Source: Bacillota bacterium
GTDB taxonomy: Bacteria; Bacillota; UBA4882; UBA8346
DNA length: 54,539 nucleotides
NCBI GenBank assembly: GCA_023429995.1
Contig: JAEZCE010000028.1
Coordinates: forward strand, 1 to 54,539
Reading direction: 5' to 3'
The position numbers and the translations under genes were made by a program. Under the pieces are notes generated by a model. That model ran no database searches and was not told where the DNA came from. It saw only the letters and a list, made by a program, of their open reading frames with translations. Within the stretch, counting starts at the first letter, position 1, and each line of letters begins with the position of its first letter. Shown here in pieces: positions 24,737-33,789 of this stretch.

Positions 24737-25432
24737 TTGGCGGATCCAATCATCAAAATATTAATTGCCGATGATATTGAGGCAATCCACAAAAGAATCG
24801 GCCGCATTATCGCTAGCGATCCCCAGTTTCAAATCGTCGGGAATGCCAAAACCGGTTATGAAACTACGATTTTAGCCTCAGTTCACCAACCGGACGTCAT
24901 TTTAATGGATATTGAAATGGAAAATCGGATGGCCGGTATTACGGCCACTCGCGAGATCTTAAAACAGTTTCCCAAGATCAAAATTATCATCTTAACTGTC
25001 TATGAAGAGGACGAACTGGTATTTGCGGCATTTCAAGCCGGCGTTATTGATTACATTATTAAAAACGCCAGTCCAACTGAAATCCTAACTGCGATTCGGG
25101 ATGCTTATTACGACCGTTCCCCAATCCGCCCGGCAATTGCCCAAAAAATTCGCACTGAATTTAAGCGAGTGAAGTCAGCTGAAGAAGGTATTTTATTCTA
25201 TCTCAATATCATAACCCAACTTACCGCCACCGAACTAGATGTTTTAAATTTGTTCGTACAAGGAAAAGGGCGGATGGAAATCTGTGACATTCGCAACGTG
25301 GAACTGAACACGGTCAAAAGCCAAATTCACAGCATTCTCAGGAAGTTTGACAAACATAACATCGAAGAAGTGGTCAACATTCTCAAGGAGTACCAAATTT
25401 TCGAGGTATTGCGAAGCAGTGGCAAATACTAA
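24737..25432 (+). CDS. TCS1 response regulator (receiver + LuxR-like HTH)
   Basis: The 231-aa protein has a receiver domain (KILIADD acidic pocket; phospho-Asp in LMDIEMENRMAGI; LTVYEED; YIIKNASP with Lys) then a divergent LuxR-type HTH (LTATELDVLNLFVQG ... LNTVKSQIHSILRKF). A TTG at 24737 (GGAG 9 nt ahead) matches where its paralogues begin; a TTG at 24695 is the other option. Its end lies 26 nt from the convergent TauE gene. Confidence 0.85.
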   Translation: MADPIIKILIADDIEAIHKRIGRIIASDPQFQIVGNAKTGYETTILASVHQPDVILMDIEMENRMAGITATREILKQFPKIKIIILTVYEEDELVFAAFQAGVIDYIIKNASPTEILTAIRDAYYDRSPIRPAIAQKIRTEFKRVKSAEEGILFYLNIITQLTATELDVLNLFVQGKGRMEICDIRNVELNTVKSQIHSILRKFDKHNIEEVVNILKEYQIFEVLRSSGKY

Positions 25433-25458
25433 CGATCTAGTATTCCTGAAAGTGCGCT

Positions 25459-26181
25459 TTATTTCGATATTAAAATAACTCCCAATCCTAACATCAACCA
25501 ATCAATCACACGGGTCAGTATTTTTTTATCAAGCCTTGCAAAAATTTTAAGCCCCAGTATGCTTCCGATAATGGTTGCGAAAAAGGATAGTATCACATAG
25601 GGGATGATTTCCGCAGTAAGATTTCCGCAGATGCCATGGCTTATCAAGACAATAACCCCGGAGACGATAAAAATAAACTCCAGGCTGGCCTTGTAGGAAA
25701 GACTATCTTCAATGGTATGGGCCAGATAAAACACCAGGGGCGGGCCTCCCATATTAAATAAGCCATTGAATATCCCGCTGGTTATTCCGGCTAACAATTG
25801 ATTTTTAATATTCGTCTTCATGGGGACTGTTTTTCCAACGGTTGTCAAGAAAAAAACGGCCATCAGAATAATACTGGCGCCCAAAATTTTTTGGAGCGCT
25901 TTTTCATCGCAAATACCAAGAATAAATACACCTATCGGTATAAAAAGCAATCCTGCAGCCAAAGGCGGCCAAATTGCCTGGTAGTTAATTTTCCCCCGGA
26001 GCTTGCAACAAACAGTAAAACTGATAAATAACGAACTAATCGCAACCAGCACTGAAGTTGTTTTTAACGGGAGGATTAACGACAACACCGACATGACAAA
26101 TATTCCGTACCCAAAGCTTAAAGAACCTTGGATCAGACTTCCCGCAAAACATATTATAAATATTAATCCATATCTTTCCAT
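25459..26181 (-). CDS. TauE/SafE-family membrane protein (2)
   Basis: The 240-aa protein has about eight hydrophobic segments and the twin family repeats, GSLIQGSLSFGYGIFVMS near the start and GITSGIFNGLFNMGGPPLV in the middle. Family members export or import small organosulfur or carboxylate anions (sulfite, sulfoacetate and others). It is set apart from the larger TauE gene by a terminator and has a GGAGG far (about 14 nt) from its ATG. Substrate unknown. Confidence 0.82.
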   Translation of the reverse strand: MERYGLIFIICFAGSLIQGSLSFGYGIFVMSVLSLILPLKTTSVLVAISSLFISFTVCCKLRGKINYQAIWPPLAAGLLFIPIGVFILGICDEKALQKILGASIILMAVFFLTTVGKTVPMKTNIKNQLLAGITSGIFNGLFNMGGPPLVFYLAHTIEDSLSYKASLEFIFIVSGVIVLISHGICGNLTAEIIPYVILSFFATIIGSILGLKIFARLDKKILTRVIDWLMLGLGVILISK

Positions 26182-26253
26182 GAATGAATCTTAATCCTCC
26201 GCTCCAAATCCGCCCGGTTCCGATGAATCGTTACCGATTGTAAACATTCCTAT

Positions 26254-26285
26254 GAAAAAAGGAAGTCGGAAGGCTTCCTTTTTTC
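26254..26285 (-). terminator. Rho-independent terminator after the LarA/TauE operon
   Basis: GAAAAAAGGAAG (26254-26265) pairs perfectly with CTTCCTTTTTTC (26274-26285); loop of 8. On the minus strand the 3' arm ends in a T run. It is symmetric and may work in both directions. Confidence 0.8.
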
Positions 26286-26340
26286 AAACTTTACTTTTTG
26301 CGCGAAAATATTTTGGAACCCTCATCTTCTTGAAACGCCA

Positions 26341-27255
26341 CTATAACCAAATTTCATGGATTACATCCCATACAATAACTCCAATTGCCAAAACGAGGAT
26401 CCATGCAAAATATTTGCGAATCTTCCTGCCACCGAAAAGCCGGGATGCATGAACTCCCAGTTGAACCCCTGCCAAAGACCCGGTAAGTAAAAAAGCGACC
26501 AGTAAAAGTTCCACATGCCCTTGCAGCGCATGACGAAAGGCTCCATAACCGGTGGAAAACAACAATTGAAAAGCTCCGGTTCCAACGGCCACGGCAGTTG
26601 GCATACCAAGGACATACACCATCAAAGGGAAATTGATAAATCCTCCCCCTACACCCAAAAAACCGGTCAAAATTCCTACAAAAAAACTGATTCCGAGCGG
26701 AACCCAAATACTCATTGATGAAATCCCGGAATGGGGGAACTCCAATTGCGGAAGAATACGGCAAGCCTGCAAACGTTTCGACAAGGAGGAGACCGCCACT
26801 TCTTCTTCCGATGAGTTGGAGGTTTCTTTCCATATAAGAATCGCTACCCCCACCATTAATATTAGAAATATCCCGTTCAACACCAAATCTAATATAGGCA
26901 TAGAATGAGAATTGATAACCACCTGTCCGCCATTATTAAGCATTTTTAAAAGCCGGACTCCAACCTCGGTGCCTCCCAAAGAACCCACAGCCATAACCAT
27001 GCCCATGATTAAATCAACATTTTTATATTTCCAATGTCTCCAGGCCGAAAAAGTGCCGTTGATAAAAATCTGCAGCAAATCACTTCCCACTGCTATGGGA
27101 TAAGGAATGCCAAAAACGATTTTAAGCAACGGCGTTAGGAGAAATCCTCCCCCAACACCAAACATACCGGTTAGAAAGCCGATGAATGCGCCAAGCAAAA
27201 CCAACCCCGGCCAATAAATATTCATGTCGGCCATTGATAAATGAATTTGCCACAT
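26341..27255 (-). CDS. TauE/SafE-family membrane protein (1)
   Basis: A 304-aa membrane protein with two family repeats, GFLTGMFGVGGGFLLTPLL (about 23-41) and GILTGFLGVGGGFINFPLM (about 200-218), and a central loop rich in Ser/Glu. Probable anion exporter. It starts 17 nt after the LarA-type gene, so the two are cotranscribed, and the exported anion may be the substrate or product of that enzyme. Confidence 0.87.
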   Translation of the reverse strand: MWQIHLSMADMNIYWPGLVLLGAFIGFLTGMFGVGGGFLLTPLLKIVFGIPYPIAVGSDLLQIFINGTFSAWRHWKYKNVDLIMGMVMAVGSLGGTEVGVRLLKMLNNGGQVVINSHSMPILDLVLNGIFLILMVGVAILIWKETSNSSEEEVAVSSLSKRLQACRILPQLEFPHSGISSMSIWVPLGISFFVGILTGFLGVGGGFINFPLMVYVLGMPTAVAVGTGAFQLLFSTGYGAFRHALQGHVELLLVAFLLTGSLAGVQLGVHASRLFGGRKIRKYFAWILVLAIGVIVWDVIHEIWL

Positions 27256-27272
27256 TGAAGATTACTCCTTTA

Positions 27273-28760
27273 CTAATCATGAAAACCACAGTTTGCAAAA
27301 CCGTTCGTTCCGTCATAGGGCTCATTTTTCATGCAAAGGTGAACGGAAGCCAGTTTATAAGTTCGCGGCAAAGCCAGGATATTCGGGTTTTCACCGACAT
27401 ACTTTTTCTTGGCATCCTCCAGCGCTTCCTCAAAGGTGGCTCTGGTTTTAAGGCCCATTCCCCTTGCCAGGCCAGGGTCCTGTGCGCCGATGATATAAAT
27501 GGCGGCCGTGTTCTGTTCGGCGATATGGCCGCAACTAATCATGGAAAATCCATGGAACGGATGGAAGGCATTGCCGTAACGGTACTGGCGGATATATTCC
27601 TCATGGGTTGCAAAATACTCGCCGTAACGGTCCAGATCCGGCAAAATGTTCATATAGTCCTTTTGGAACATATCATACATTTCCGGAAGATAGGGCCAAA
27701 GCTCCTCGTGAAAATAGCCGTTGCAGATGGAGGAACACAAAATCACACAATTATCGCTTAATACCCGTTTAAAGCGGATAATCTGCGCAGAAAGCGCTTG
27801 CATCATCATAATCGGGTTGGTACCCATTCCGTTGCCGTAATGGAAAAACTGGGGCATTCCAAATACTACAACATCGTACTTCTTCTCCGCCCAATGGACA
27901 TAGGTGCGTTTGTCTGCCGCAATCCAGGATTTTGGCTGCATTTCTTTAGCATATCCGCTGTTGATCTCGATCTGGCGTGAATAGGTATCCAGAACCGCAT
28001 CACAACAGAAAAACTTCTTACTCATGCATTTTTCCATGTGCTGCCCAATTTCATCAAACTTGGTACGCATCATGGAATGGCCGCTGACCGGTGTAAAATC
28101 CTTTCTGTGCATGACCTGCGGCACGTGGTGTGAGGCGATGCTTCTCCAATGAGTGATCCCGGTCGCGCAGTGCTTGTAGCCGCCGGAATATCCTCCATAA
28201 GGATTACCCTGGGTATGTCCGATTAATATCGCAACATCGGAATCATAGACATATTTGTTCATCAAAACAGGGTCGCCGCTCTCCGTTGTTCCCAAATCCA
28301 CCAGATGATCGTAATCCTCGCTGTCGTGGTTGATAATTTGATGGGAATACCAGAACTCATGGAACAGCTCCGGGCCAAGCACGTTAAAAATCTCTTCCTT
28401 GGTATTCTTGCGGTGCAGACCATTGGAGCAGATCAAAAGGATGTCCTTTTTCTCAACACCGGCTTTATAGAGTTCCTCAAGGATGATCGGGATTGAAATT
28501 TTCCGGTGGGCAGTCGGCTGTTCGCCGCCCTTTACTCGGTCCGGAAAAATAATCGTAACTTTTGAGCCTTTCTTCGCCAACTTCGCAAGGGGTTCCATAC
28601 CAATCGGGTGCAGAATCGACTCTCTGGTCGCCTCAACCAGTTTTTCCTGGGGAATACAGGGAGGATCGGGAACCGTCTCTCCCGGGATAAAAATATCCGT
28701 GTTATCGGGGAGATTGGCTTCCATTAATCCTTGTCCATATTCAAACGCTAATTTCTTCAT
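27273..28760 (-). CDS. LarA-type (nickel-pincer) racemase/epimerase homologue
   Basis: The 495-aa protein belongs to the lactate racemase superfamily: N-terminal IIFPDRVKGG, ICSNGLHRKNTKEEI, and GGYSGGYKHCATGITHWRSI, in which the Lys after SGGY corresponds to the one that anchors the pyridinium-dithiocarboxylate mononucleotide nickel cofactor. LarA itself is about 425 aa; this longer version is one of many homologues that isomerise other 2-hydroxy acids. larB/C/E for cofactor synthesis are not in the window. It sits between triose-phosphate isomerase and TauE genes. Confidence 0.82.
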   Translation of the reverse strand: MKKLAFEYGQGLMEANLPDNTDIFIPGETVPDPPCIPQEKLVEATRESILHPIGMEPLAKLAKKGSKVTIIFPDRVKGGEQPTAHRKISIPIILEELYKAGVEKKDILLICSNGLHRKNTKEEIFNVLGPELFHEFWYSHQIINHDSEDYDHLVDLGTTESGDPVLMNKYVYDSDVAILIGHTQGNPYGGYSGGYKHCATGITHWRSIASHHVPQVMHRKDFTPVSGHSMMRTKFDEIGQHMEKCMSKKFFCCDAVLDTYSRQIEINSGYAKEMQPKSWIAADKRTYVHWAEKKYDVVVFGMPQFFHYGNGMGTNPIMMMQALSAQIIRFKRVLSDNCVILCSSICNGYFHEELWPYLPEMYDMFQKDYMNILPDLDRYGEYFATHEEYIRQYRYGNAFHPFHGFSMISCGHIAEQNTAAIYIIGAQDPGLARGMGLKTRATFEEALEDAKKKYVGENPNILALPRTYKLASVHLCMKNEPYDGTNGFANCGFHD

Positions 28761-28845
28761 AAAATAACCCCCTTTTTTATTCCACCATTGGTATTACGCT
28801 GCCAATGGCATTCTGACCAGTTTAAGAAAAACCATCGACCACTCC

Positions 28846-29781
28846 CTAGTTTTCCCGGTAAGCTTTATCGATGATCGCTTTGAGTTCCGCGGGGGAAAAA
28901 CCGATTTCTCCAGTAAACCGGGTTAATGCAACCAGGCCTCCATCGATACTCGGGATTCCGGCAATCATGGCCGCATTTTCTTCCTTTAACCCGCCGCCAT
29001 AAACCACCGCAGGTGTGAAACCATATAATTCCTGGACCGCTTGTTTGATGAAAGCGGAGACGAAACCGATATAATCCGCTCCAGGTGGAGTTTTACCGGG
29101 GCCAATAGCCCAGATGGGTTCATACCCGATAACGATTTGACGACCGGGAATGAATTCGGCCACCCCTTTTAAGTTAGCTTCCAATTGAGCCCGCAATACC
29201 GCTTCGATACGGGGTTTCTGAACGGAGAAATCCCCCTCTCCTTTCTCCGCAGCCGTCTCCCCGACACAGATCAAAGTATTGAGGCCGGCCTGCAATGCGC
29301 TGATAACTTCGGCATGGATTAGCGAATCCACCGCCATTTTAGCCTGGTTTTGCCGGGCTAAATCCGTCAGGCTTTCCGGATCATATTGGGCAATTACCCC
29401 CAATTTATCTTTTCTCTCTTCCGAGTGGCCGATCATCGCCCACTCGCATCCCAAAAGCCGCATGGGAGTCGCGGGACGGTTGGAGGTGAATGCGCCGAAA
29501 TTACTTCCCGGCTTAATATCTTCCCGGTAAACTCCCTGACAGCCAAGACTTATGGCGCGGGTGTTCCCGGCCGTATAATGCCAAACTTGATCCAAAGCGT
29601 TAGCCAGCAACGACTCCGGTAAGAGGAACGTAAGATGAATTTCCTGAAGCGTTCCCAATCCCAAGGCAATCGTTTCATCCATCACCGTCTCGATCCAGCG
29701 CCGCGAATCATTCATGGGACATACTCCTCCCATTTTTCTCGGAACCTCAAAGCGTTTTAAATTCACAAAAATATGATGCAT
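28846..29781 (-). CDS. tpiA: Triose-phosphate isomerase family protein
   Basis: The 311-aa protein (usual TIM ~250) has catalytic Lys9 (FVNLKRF), His in CEWAMIGHSEER, Glu in IGYEPIWAIGPGKT, and the late phosphate loop VVYGGGLKEENA. The extra length is mostly an N-terminal insert between strand 1 and the rest (RKMGGVCPMNDSRRW). This divergence is also typical of tetrulose-phosphate isomerases, so interconversion of DHAP and GAP is likely but not certain. ATG 29781 chosen by its GGAAGGACGTG; 29799 is possible. Confidence 0.8.
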   Translation of the reverse strand: MHHIFVNLKRFEVPRKMGGVCPMNDSRRWIETVMDETIALGLGTLQEIHLTFLLPESLLANALDQVWHYTAGNTRAISLGCQGVYREDIKPGSNFGAFTSNRPATPMRLLGCEWAMIGHSEERKDKLGVIAQYDPESLTDLARQNQAKMAVDSLIHAEVISALQAGLNTLICVGETAAEKGEGDFSVQKPRIEAVLRAQLEANLKGVAEFIPGRQIVIGYEPIWAIGPGKTPPGADYIGFVSAFIKQAVQELYGFTPAVVYGGGLKEENAAMIAGIPSIDGGLVALTRFTGEIGFSPAELKAIIDKAYREN

Positions 29782-29887
29782 GCCATCACGTCCTTCCATT
29801 CAACTTTTTAAAAATTTCTTCATCCAATCACTCAAATTTTAATGGAGTAGCAGCATAGTCATGCTTTTAAGACTTCATCCCGGATTT

Positions 29888-31045
29888 TTAGCGGAATTCC
29901 GCATACTCCGGCAGCGGGTCTCCTATCAAAGGCCGGCAATAGTCGACGAAACTAGCGTCAATATCGTTCCCGCGGGAGTTAATAAAGATATCCGGCACTT
30001 TTTTCTCATTCAACATCACTTCACCAATAGGGATTAACACCGTCTCGCAATGATAAGGCTGATTGCCGACTCGTTTGTATCCCACCATTGCGCCGGTCTT
30101 TCCGGCTAATAAGGATTGAACTGCAAACTCACCGACCCGGATCGCTTCCTCCCGGTCAACGCTGGATTGGAGTGTAGCCGAGGCCCGTCCTAAAAGGCCC
30201 GGTTTCTCACTGCGAGCCTTAATCCCCAATTCTTTCAATATCAGCATGGCCAAATGGGTGCCGACATCGCCGAAATAAACATCTCTTCCTTTAGTAAGCA
30301 GCGGCGGCACCACTGACTTATGATCCTGATCCACCAATCCTTCGCTGGCAACAATCACTACTCCGCCCAGCTTTTGATGAAGCCGGCTGACATCTTCCAA
30401 AAACTCCGCCACCCGAAACGGCCGCTCCGGAAGATAAACCAAATGCGGCGCATCACCCGGTTTTTTTCGGGCTAAAACGCTGGATGCCGCTATCCAACCG
30501 GCATTCCGTCCCATGGCTTCAATAATGGATACATGAATCGGCAGCGACTTAACATCCAAGGCTGCTTCCGCCACTGAAACCGCCATGTACCGGGCGGCGC
30601 TCCCAAAACCCGGGCAATGATCGGTAACGGCAATATCGTTATCAATGGTCTTGGGAATGCCCAAAACCTGAATCCCGTAAGAGGTTGCCAGATCCTGAAT
30701 CCGGCCGCAGGCGTCCATGGAACCGTTACCACCGTTGAACAACAAATACTTGATATTGTGTTTTCTTAGCTGCGCCACGATGGCTTCATAATCGTCGCTC
30801 CGTAACTTACTCCGGGAAGTTCCGATTGCCGATCCCGGTGTGAACGGGAGCCGTTCAATCAGCGTCTGAGGTTGAGTTTTGAAATCAATGAATTTCTCCT
30901 CCAGCACCCCGTCAACCCCGCCGGCTGCGCCCAAAACCGTTTCGATCTCTTGATGACGGAAGGCTTCCTTAATCACTCCATACAGTGAAGCGTTGATCAC
31001 TGCCGTTGGTCCACCGCCATGGACCACTAAAATCTTTTCTTTCAT
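29888..31045 (-). CDS. 6-phosphofructokinase family protein
   Basis: The 385-aa PFK-A fold protein converts fructose-6-P to fructose-1,6-bisphosphate. Landmarks: HGGGPTAVINASL, nucleotide loop GGNGSMD (residues 105-111), PKTIDNDI, and EAMGRNAGW. The catalytic base Asp of TIDND is present. The second loop residue is Gly, as in ATP-using enzymes, where PPi-using relatives with GGNDS have Asp; the first residue is Asn where ATP-PFKs have Asp. The phosphoryl donor is therefore open. ATG 31045 with AAAGGAG 7 nt ahead. Follows lacI. Confidence 0.85.
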   Translation of the reverse strand: MKEKILVVHGGGPTAVINASLYGVIKEAFRHQEIETVLGAAGGVDGVLEEKFIDFKTQPQTLIERLPFTPGSAIGTSRSKLRSDDYEAIVAQLRKHNIKYLLFNGGNGSMDACGRIQDLATSYGIQVLGIPKTIDNDIAVTDHCPGFGSAARYMAVSVAEAALDVKSLPIHVSIIEAMGRNAGWIAASSVLARKKPGDAPHLVYLPERPFRVAEFLEDVSRLHQKLGGVVIVASEGLVDQDHKSVVPPLLTKGRDVYFGDVGTHLAMLILKELGIKARSEKPGLLGRASATLQSSVDREEAIRVGEFAVQSLLAGKTGAMVGYKRVGNQPYHCETVLIPIGEVMLNEKKVPDIFINSRGNDIDASFVDYCRPLIGDPLPEYAEFR

Positions 31046-31112
31046 CGTCATACTCCTTTCTGTTTGTCCCTTATCGTTTGCCCCAAACCTTTGGATTGGA
31101 GAATAAAAAAAA

Positions 31113-32165
31113 TTACCTCTCATTTACCGGAGCGCAACTCTCCCGAACCACCAATTCAAAGGGAATATCCAGTCTCACGGGAATTTCATGGCCCCCTTCA
31201 ATTCGGTCGATCAATATTTTTACTGCGAATTTCCCCAATTCTTCCTTGGGAACCCGGATGGTGGTCAAAGCCGGGCTCACATAAGCAGACATTTCAATAT
31301 CATCGATACCGACGAAAGACACATCGGCGGGAACTTTCAACCCCGCTTCATGAACCGCTTTCATCGCACCGATGGCCACCGTGTCGTTGGCGCAAAAAAA
31401 CGCCGTGGGCAAGGGCCCTTCTGCAATTAATTCTCTCATCCGTTGATAACTAGATTCGGAAGTTAGCTCTATCGACTTGAAACAAGAGGTTGAAACTTCC
31501 AAGTTCCTCTCCGCCATGGCCTGGCGGAAACCGGTAAAGCGGTGCTCATTAATTACTTCAACATCCTCAGGTACCGGCCCCAGGTATCCGATGCGCCGGT
31601 GTCCAAGGGAAATCAAATACTCTACAGCACAAACCGAAGCACAATATGCATCGCAAATCACTTCATCGAATCCGCCGTTGACGCAATTAAGTCCGGCATA
31701 TACCAGATTGCCGAAATTGGCCTTCAGCAAATCCAAAAAATTCCGGTCGAACCGTCCCAGGACGACTGCGCCGTCCACCTTGTTGGCGGTGATGTTGTTG
31801 TATAAAGCCGCCTGAGTCATGTCGGAGGATGAAAAGGAATATCCTAAAACATAATTGTTTTTGGCGGCTTCCAGTTGAACCCCGCGGGCTATAAAGGAAA
31901 AGAAAGGATCATTAAAGGTATCTTTGGTGGATGTAAAAATACAACCAATGGCTTTGGTTTTCTGCAACTGTTCTGTAGAAGACAGGTTTTTCACCAAAGT
32001 CCGGGCATTTTGGTTGGGTACATACCCAAGCTCCCGCACAATCTTCCATACCTTCTCCTGGGTTTCCTGACTAGCCGGTTTGGATAAATCGCTGTTAATG
32101 ATCCGGGAGACTGTGGATATCGAAACCTTGGCCTTTACGGCAATATCTTTTAGGGTAGCGGGCAT
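31113..32165 (-). CDS. LacI-family transcriptional regulator
   Basis: The 350-aa protein has an N-terminal HTH (ATLKDIAVKAKVSISTVSRI, residues 3-22), hinge RTLVKNLSS, then a sugar-binding domain with IGCIFTSTKDTFNDPFF, RRIGYLGP and DVSFVGIDDIEMSAY. ATG 32165 follows CAGGAGCTGTCATT. It heads the lacI-pfk-tpi-larA-tauE run and probably represses it in response to a sugar or sugar phosphate. CG-centred palindromes lie about 115 bp upstream. Confidence 0.92.
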   Translation of the reverse strand: MPATLKDIAVKAKVSISTVSRIINSDLSKPASQETQEKVWKIVRELGYVPNQNARTLVKNLSSTEQLQKTKAIGCIFTSTKDTFNDPFFSFIARGVQLEAAKNNYVLGYSFSSSDMTQAALYNNITANKVDGAVVLGRFDRNFLDLLKANFGNLVYAGLNCVNGGFDEVICDAYCASVCAVEYLISLGHRRIGYLGPVPEDVEVINEHRFTGFRQAMAERNLEVSTSCFKSIELTSESSYQRMRELIAEGPLPTAFFCANDTVAIGAMKAVHEAGLKVPADVSFVGIDDIEMSAYVSPALTTIRVPKEELGKFAVKILIDRIEGGHEIPVRLDIPFELVVRESCAPVNER

Positions 32166-32277
32166 AATGACAGCTCCTGATTTACGGATAAAATATACTG
32201 GTTTTCTATGAAGTGTGGATGTTTTTTTACTTTGTTTCATGGATCATTCGCTATGGAAAGTCCAATTCCTGCTCAAC

Positions 32278-32302
32278 CCAAACGTTTGGAACAAAATTTT
32301 GT
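32278..32302. promoter_or_regulatory. Putative LacI-family operator
   Basis: CCAAACGTTTGG (32278-32289) is a perfect palindrome with the central CG typical of LacI-family sites. It is followed at once by ACAAAATTTTGT (32291-32302), another perfect 12-bp palindrome. Both lie upstream of lacI and are the only such sites noticed near this operon. Confidence 0.5.
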
Positions 32303-32398
32303 CGATTGCCCCAAACCAATAATAAACCGGAGAATGCCGGACTATATATATTGCATTAAATTTTTTTAGAAAAAGTCGGGCCTAAAAAAAGTACGGAG

Positions 32399-32521
32399 AC
32401 AGGATTTACCTGATTCACAGGATTTACAGGATTAAGACCTGGTAAAAATGGGCTGCAAAAACAGATAATTCATAGAGTTTTAAAAAAATCCTGTAAATCT
32501 ATAAAATCATGTTAATCCTGT
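32399..32521. repeat. ACAGGATT-type inverted repeat element
   Basis: The left arm 32399-32435 (ACAGGATTTACCTGATTCAC then AGGATTTACAGGATT) is matched in inverted order by about 32484-32521 (AATCCTGTAAATCT ... TTAATCCTGT). The arms are about 36 nt and imperfect, with about 50 nt between. Repeats of this look are dispersed in many bacterial genomes. The rest of the gap 32166-32618 holds the lacI control region and nothing else recognised. Confidence 0.65.
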
Positions 32522-32618
32522 TTAAGTTCTTTTCTCTTGGGTTGCGTTCATTGGTCTTTTTACGATACGCTCTACTAGCTTGCCAACCGGCCATCCTTTC
32601 CGGCTTTTTTCTTAAAAG

Positions 32619-33743
32619 TTAAAACGAAACCCCCGGGGGATGGCAAAGTATAACCACCATAGGAACTATGCCCCGGTTTTCCCAGGTTATCTCCTCCACA
32701 GCGGCTGGTAAAAAAATTTCACAGGCTTGTTCCACCGGCATGTTCCCCTGCTTCCACTTCATAGACCCAGAACCGGAAAGAATGAGGGCAATCGCAAAGT
32801 CTCCCCTTCCGGAGGTGGTATAATGGCCTTGGATCTCCAGCCGTTCCATAGAAAAGTAGGCGCACCGTTCCGGCGGAATTACCGAAAATTGCTTACCGCC
32901 GGACTCTTCATGGATTAAATGAGCCTTCAGATACCATTTTTCTAAAATTTCTTCCCGCCGGTATCCCTGATAATGAAAACAATCGAACATTTTTTGAAAG
33001 CCAAGGCCTTGATGAATTTGCTGATCCGTCATGGGCAAGCCCGCCGGCGATTTACGTTCGGTGCGAATCGTATAATCCGTCGGCTCCTGGGCCTCGATAA
33101 AGAAAACACCGGCGCCGGCCGCATGGGGGATCCCGCCTTCCACCAAAAAAACATCCCCGGGACTGACTTCAAAACGGTGTAAGGCCTCGATCATTCCTTG
33201 AATATTTTGGGTCTCAAAAAGATCCTGCCATTTTTCCCGGGTGATTCCCGGTTTAAAACCAAACAAGACATAGGGCTTTTCCCCTACGATCTTTCTACCG
33301 CCGATAATATACCAGGCTTCGGTTTTACCGAATTCCGATCCAAACCCTTCCCGGGCAAAATCCCGGTCCGGGTGGGCTTGAATGATCAAACGGCTGCATG
33401 AATCGAGCACCTTCACAAGCAAGGCTGTGGAAGTCCCGAATTTGGCCACATGCCTTTCTCCCAATAAGCCTTGAGGGTCCTCTTCAATCAAGTCTTTCAG
33501 GTAAACCGGCGCAGTGGATACCGGGTGATCAGGGGACGCAACTTGGCTTAATCCCTCAAAAGGAAGGGGATTTGGATTTCGCGCCAGGACAGTCGAAGCG
33601 GCCCACTCTTCGGAGTAATGCCCGTCTTCTCCCTCCGGTTGGCCTTGCCATTCATCAAGCAGCTTACCGCCGATCGCCGGCCGGTAAACCCGGTTCGGCA
33701 TTATTTTCAATGGTTGATGGTAAAAATCTCGATTCATACTCAT
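32619..33743 (-). CDS. manA: Mannose-6-phosphate isomerase, class I
   Basis: A 374-aa cupin-type phosphomannose isomerase interconverting mannose-6-P and fructose-6-P. Zn-site segments: IIQAHPDRDFA, FGKTEAWYII and VEGGIPHAAGAGVFFIEAQE (in part). Residues 230-374 form the second cupin half. GAGG precedes the ATG by 6 nt. It follows pgi by 46 nt. Confidence 0.88.
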   Translation of the reverse strand: MSMNRDFYHQPLKIMPNRVYRPAIGGKLLDEWQGQPEGEDGHYSEEWAASTVLARNPNPLPFEGLSQVASPDHPVSTAPVYLKDLIEEDPQGLLGERHVAKFGTSTALLVKVLDSCSRLIIQAHPDRDFAREGFGSEFGKTEAWYIIGGRKIVGEKPYVLFGFKPGITREKWQDLFETQNIQGMIEALHRFEVSPGDVFLVEGGIPHAAGAGVFFIEAQEPTDYTIRTERKSPAGLPMTDQQIHQGLGFQKMFDCFHYQGYRREEILEKWYLKAHLIHEESGGKQFSVIPPERCAYFSMERLEIQGHYTTSGRGDFAIALILSGSGSMKWKQGNMPVEQACEIFLPAAVEEITWENRGIVPMVVILCHPPGVSF

Positions 33744-33789
33744 TTTTATCCTCGTTCCGGAAATTACTTTGAAAACGGCGAAGTTGCGA

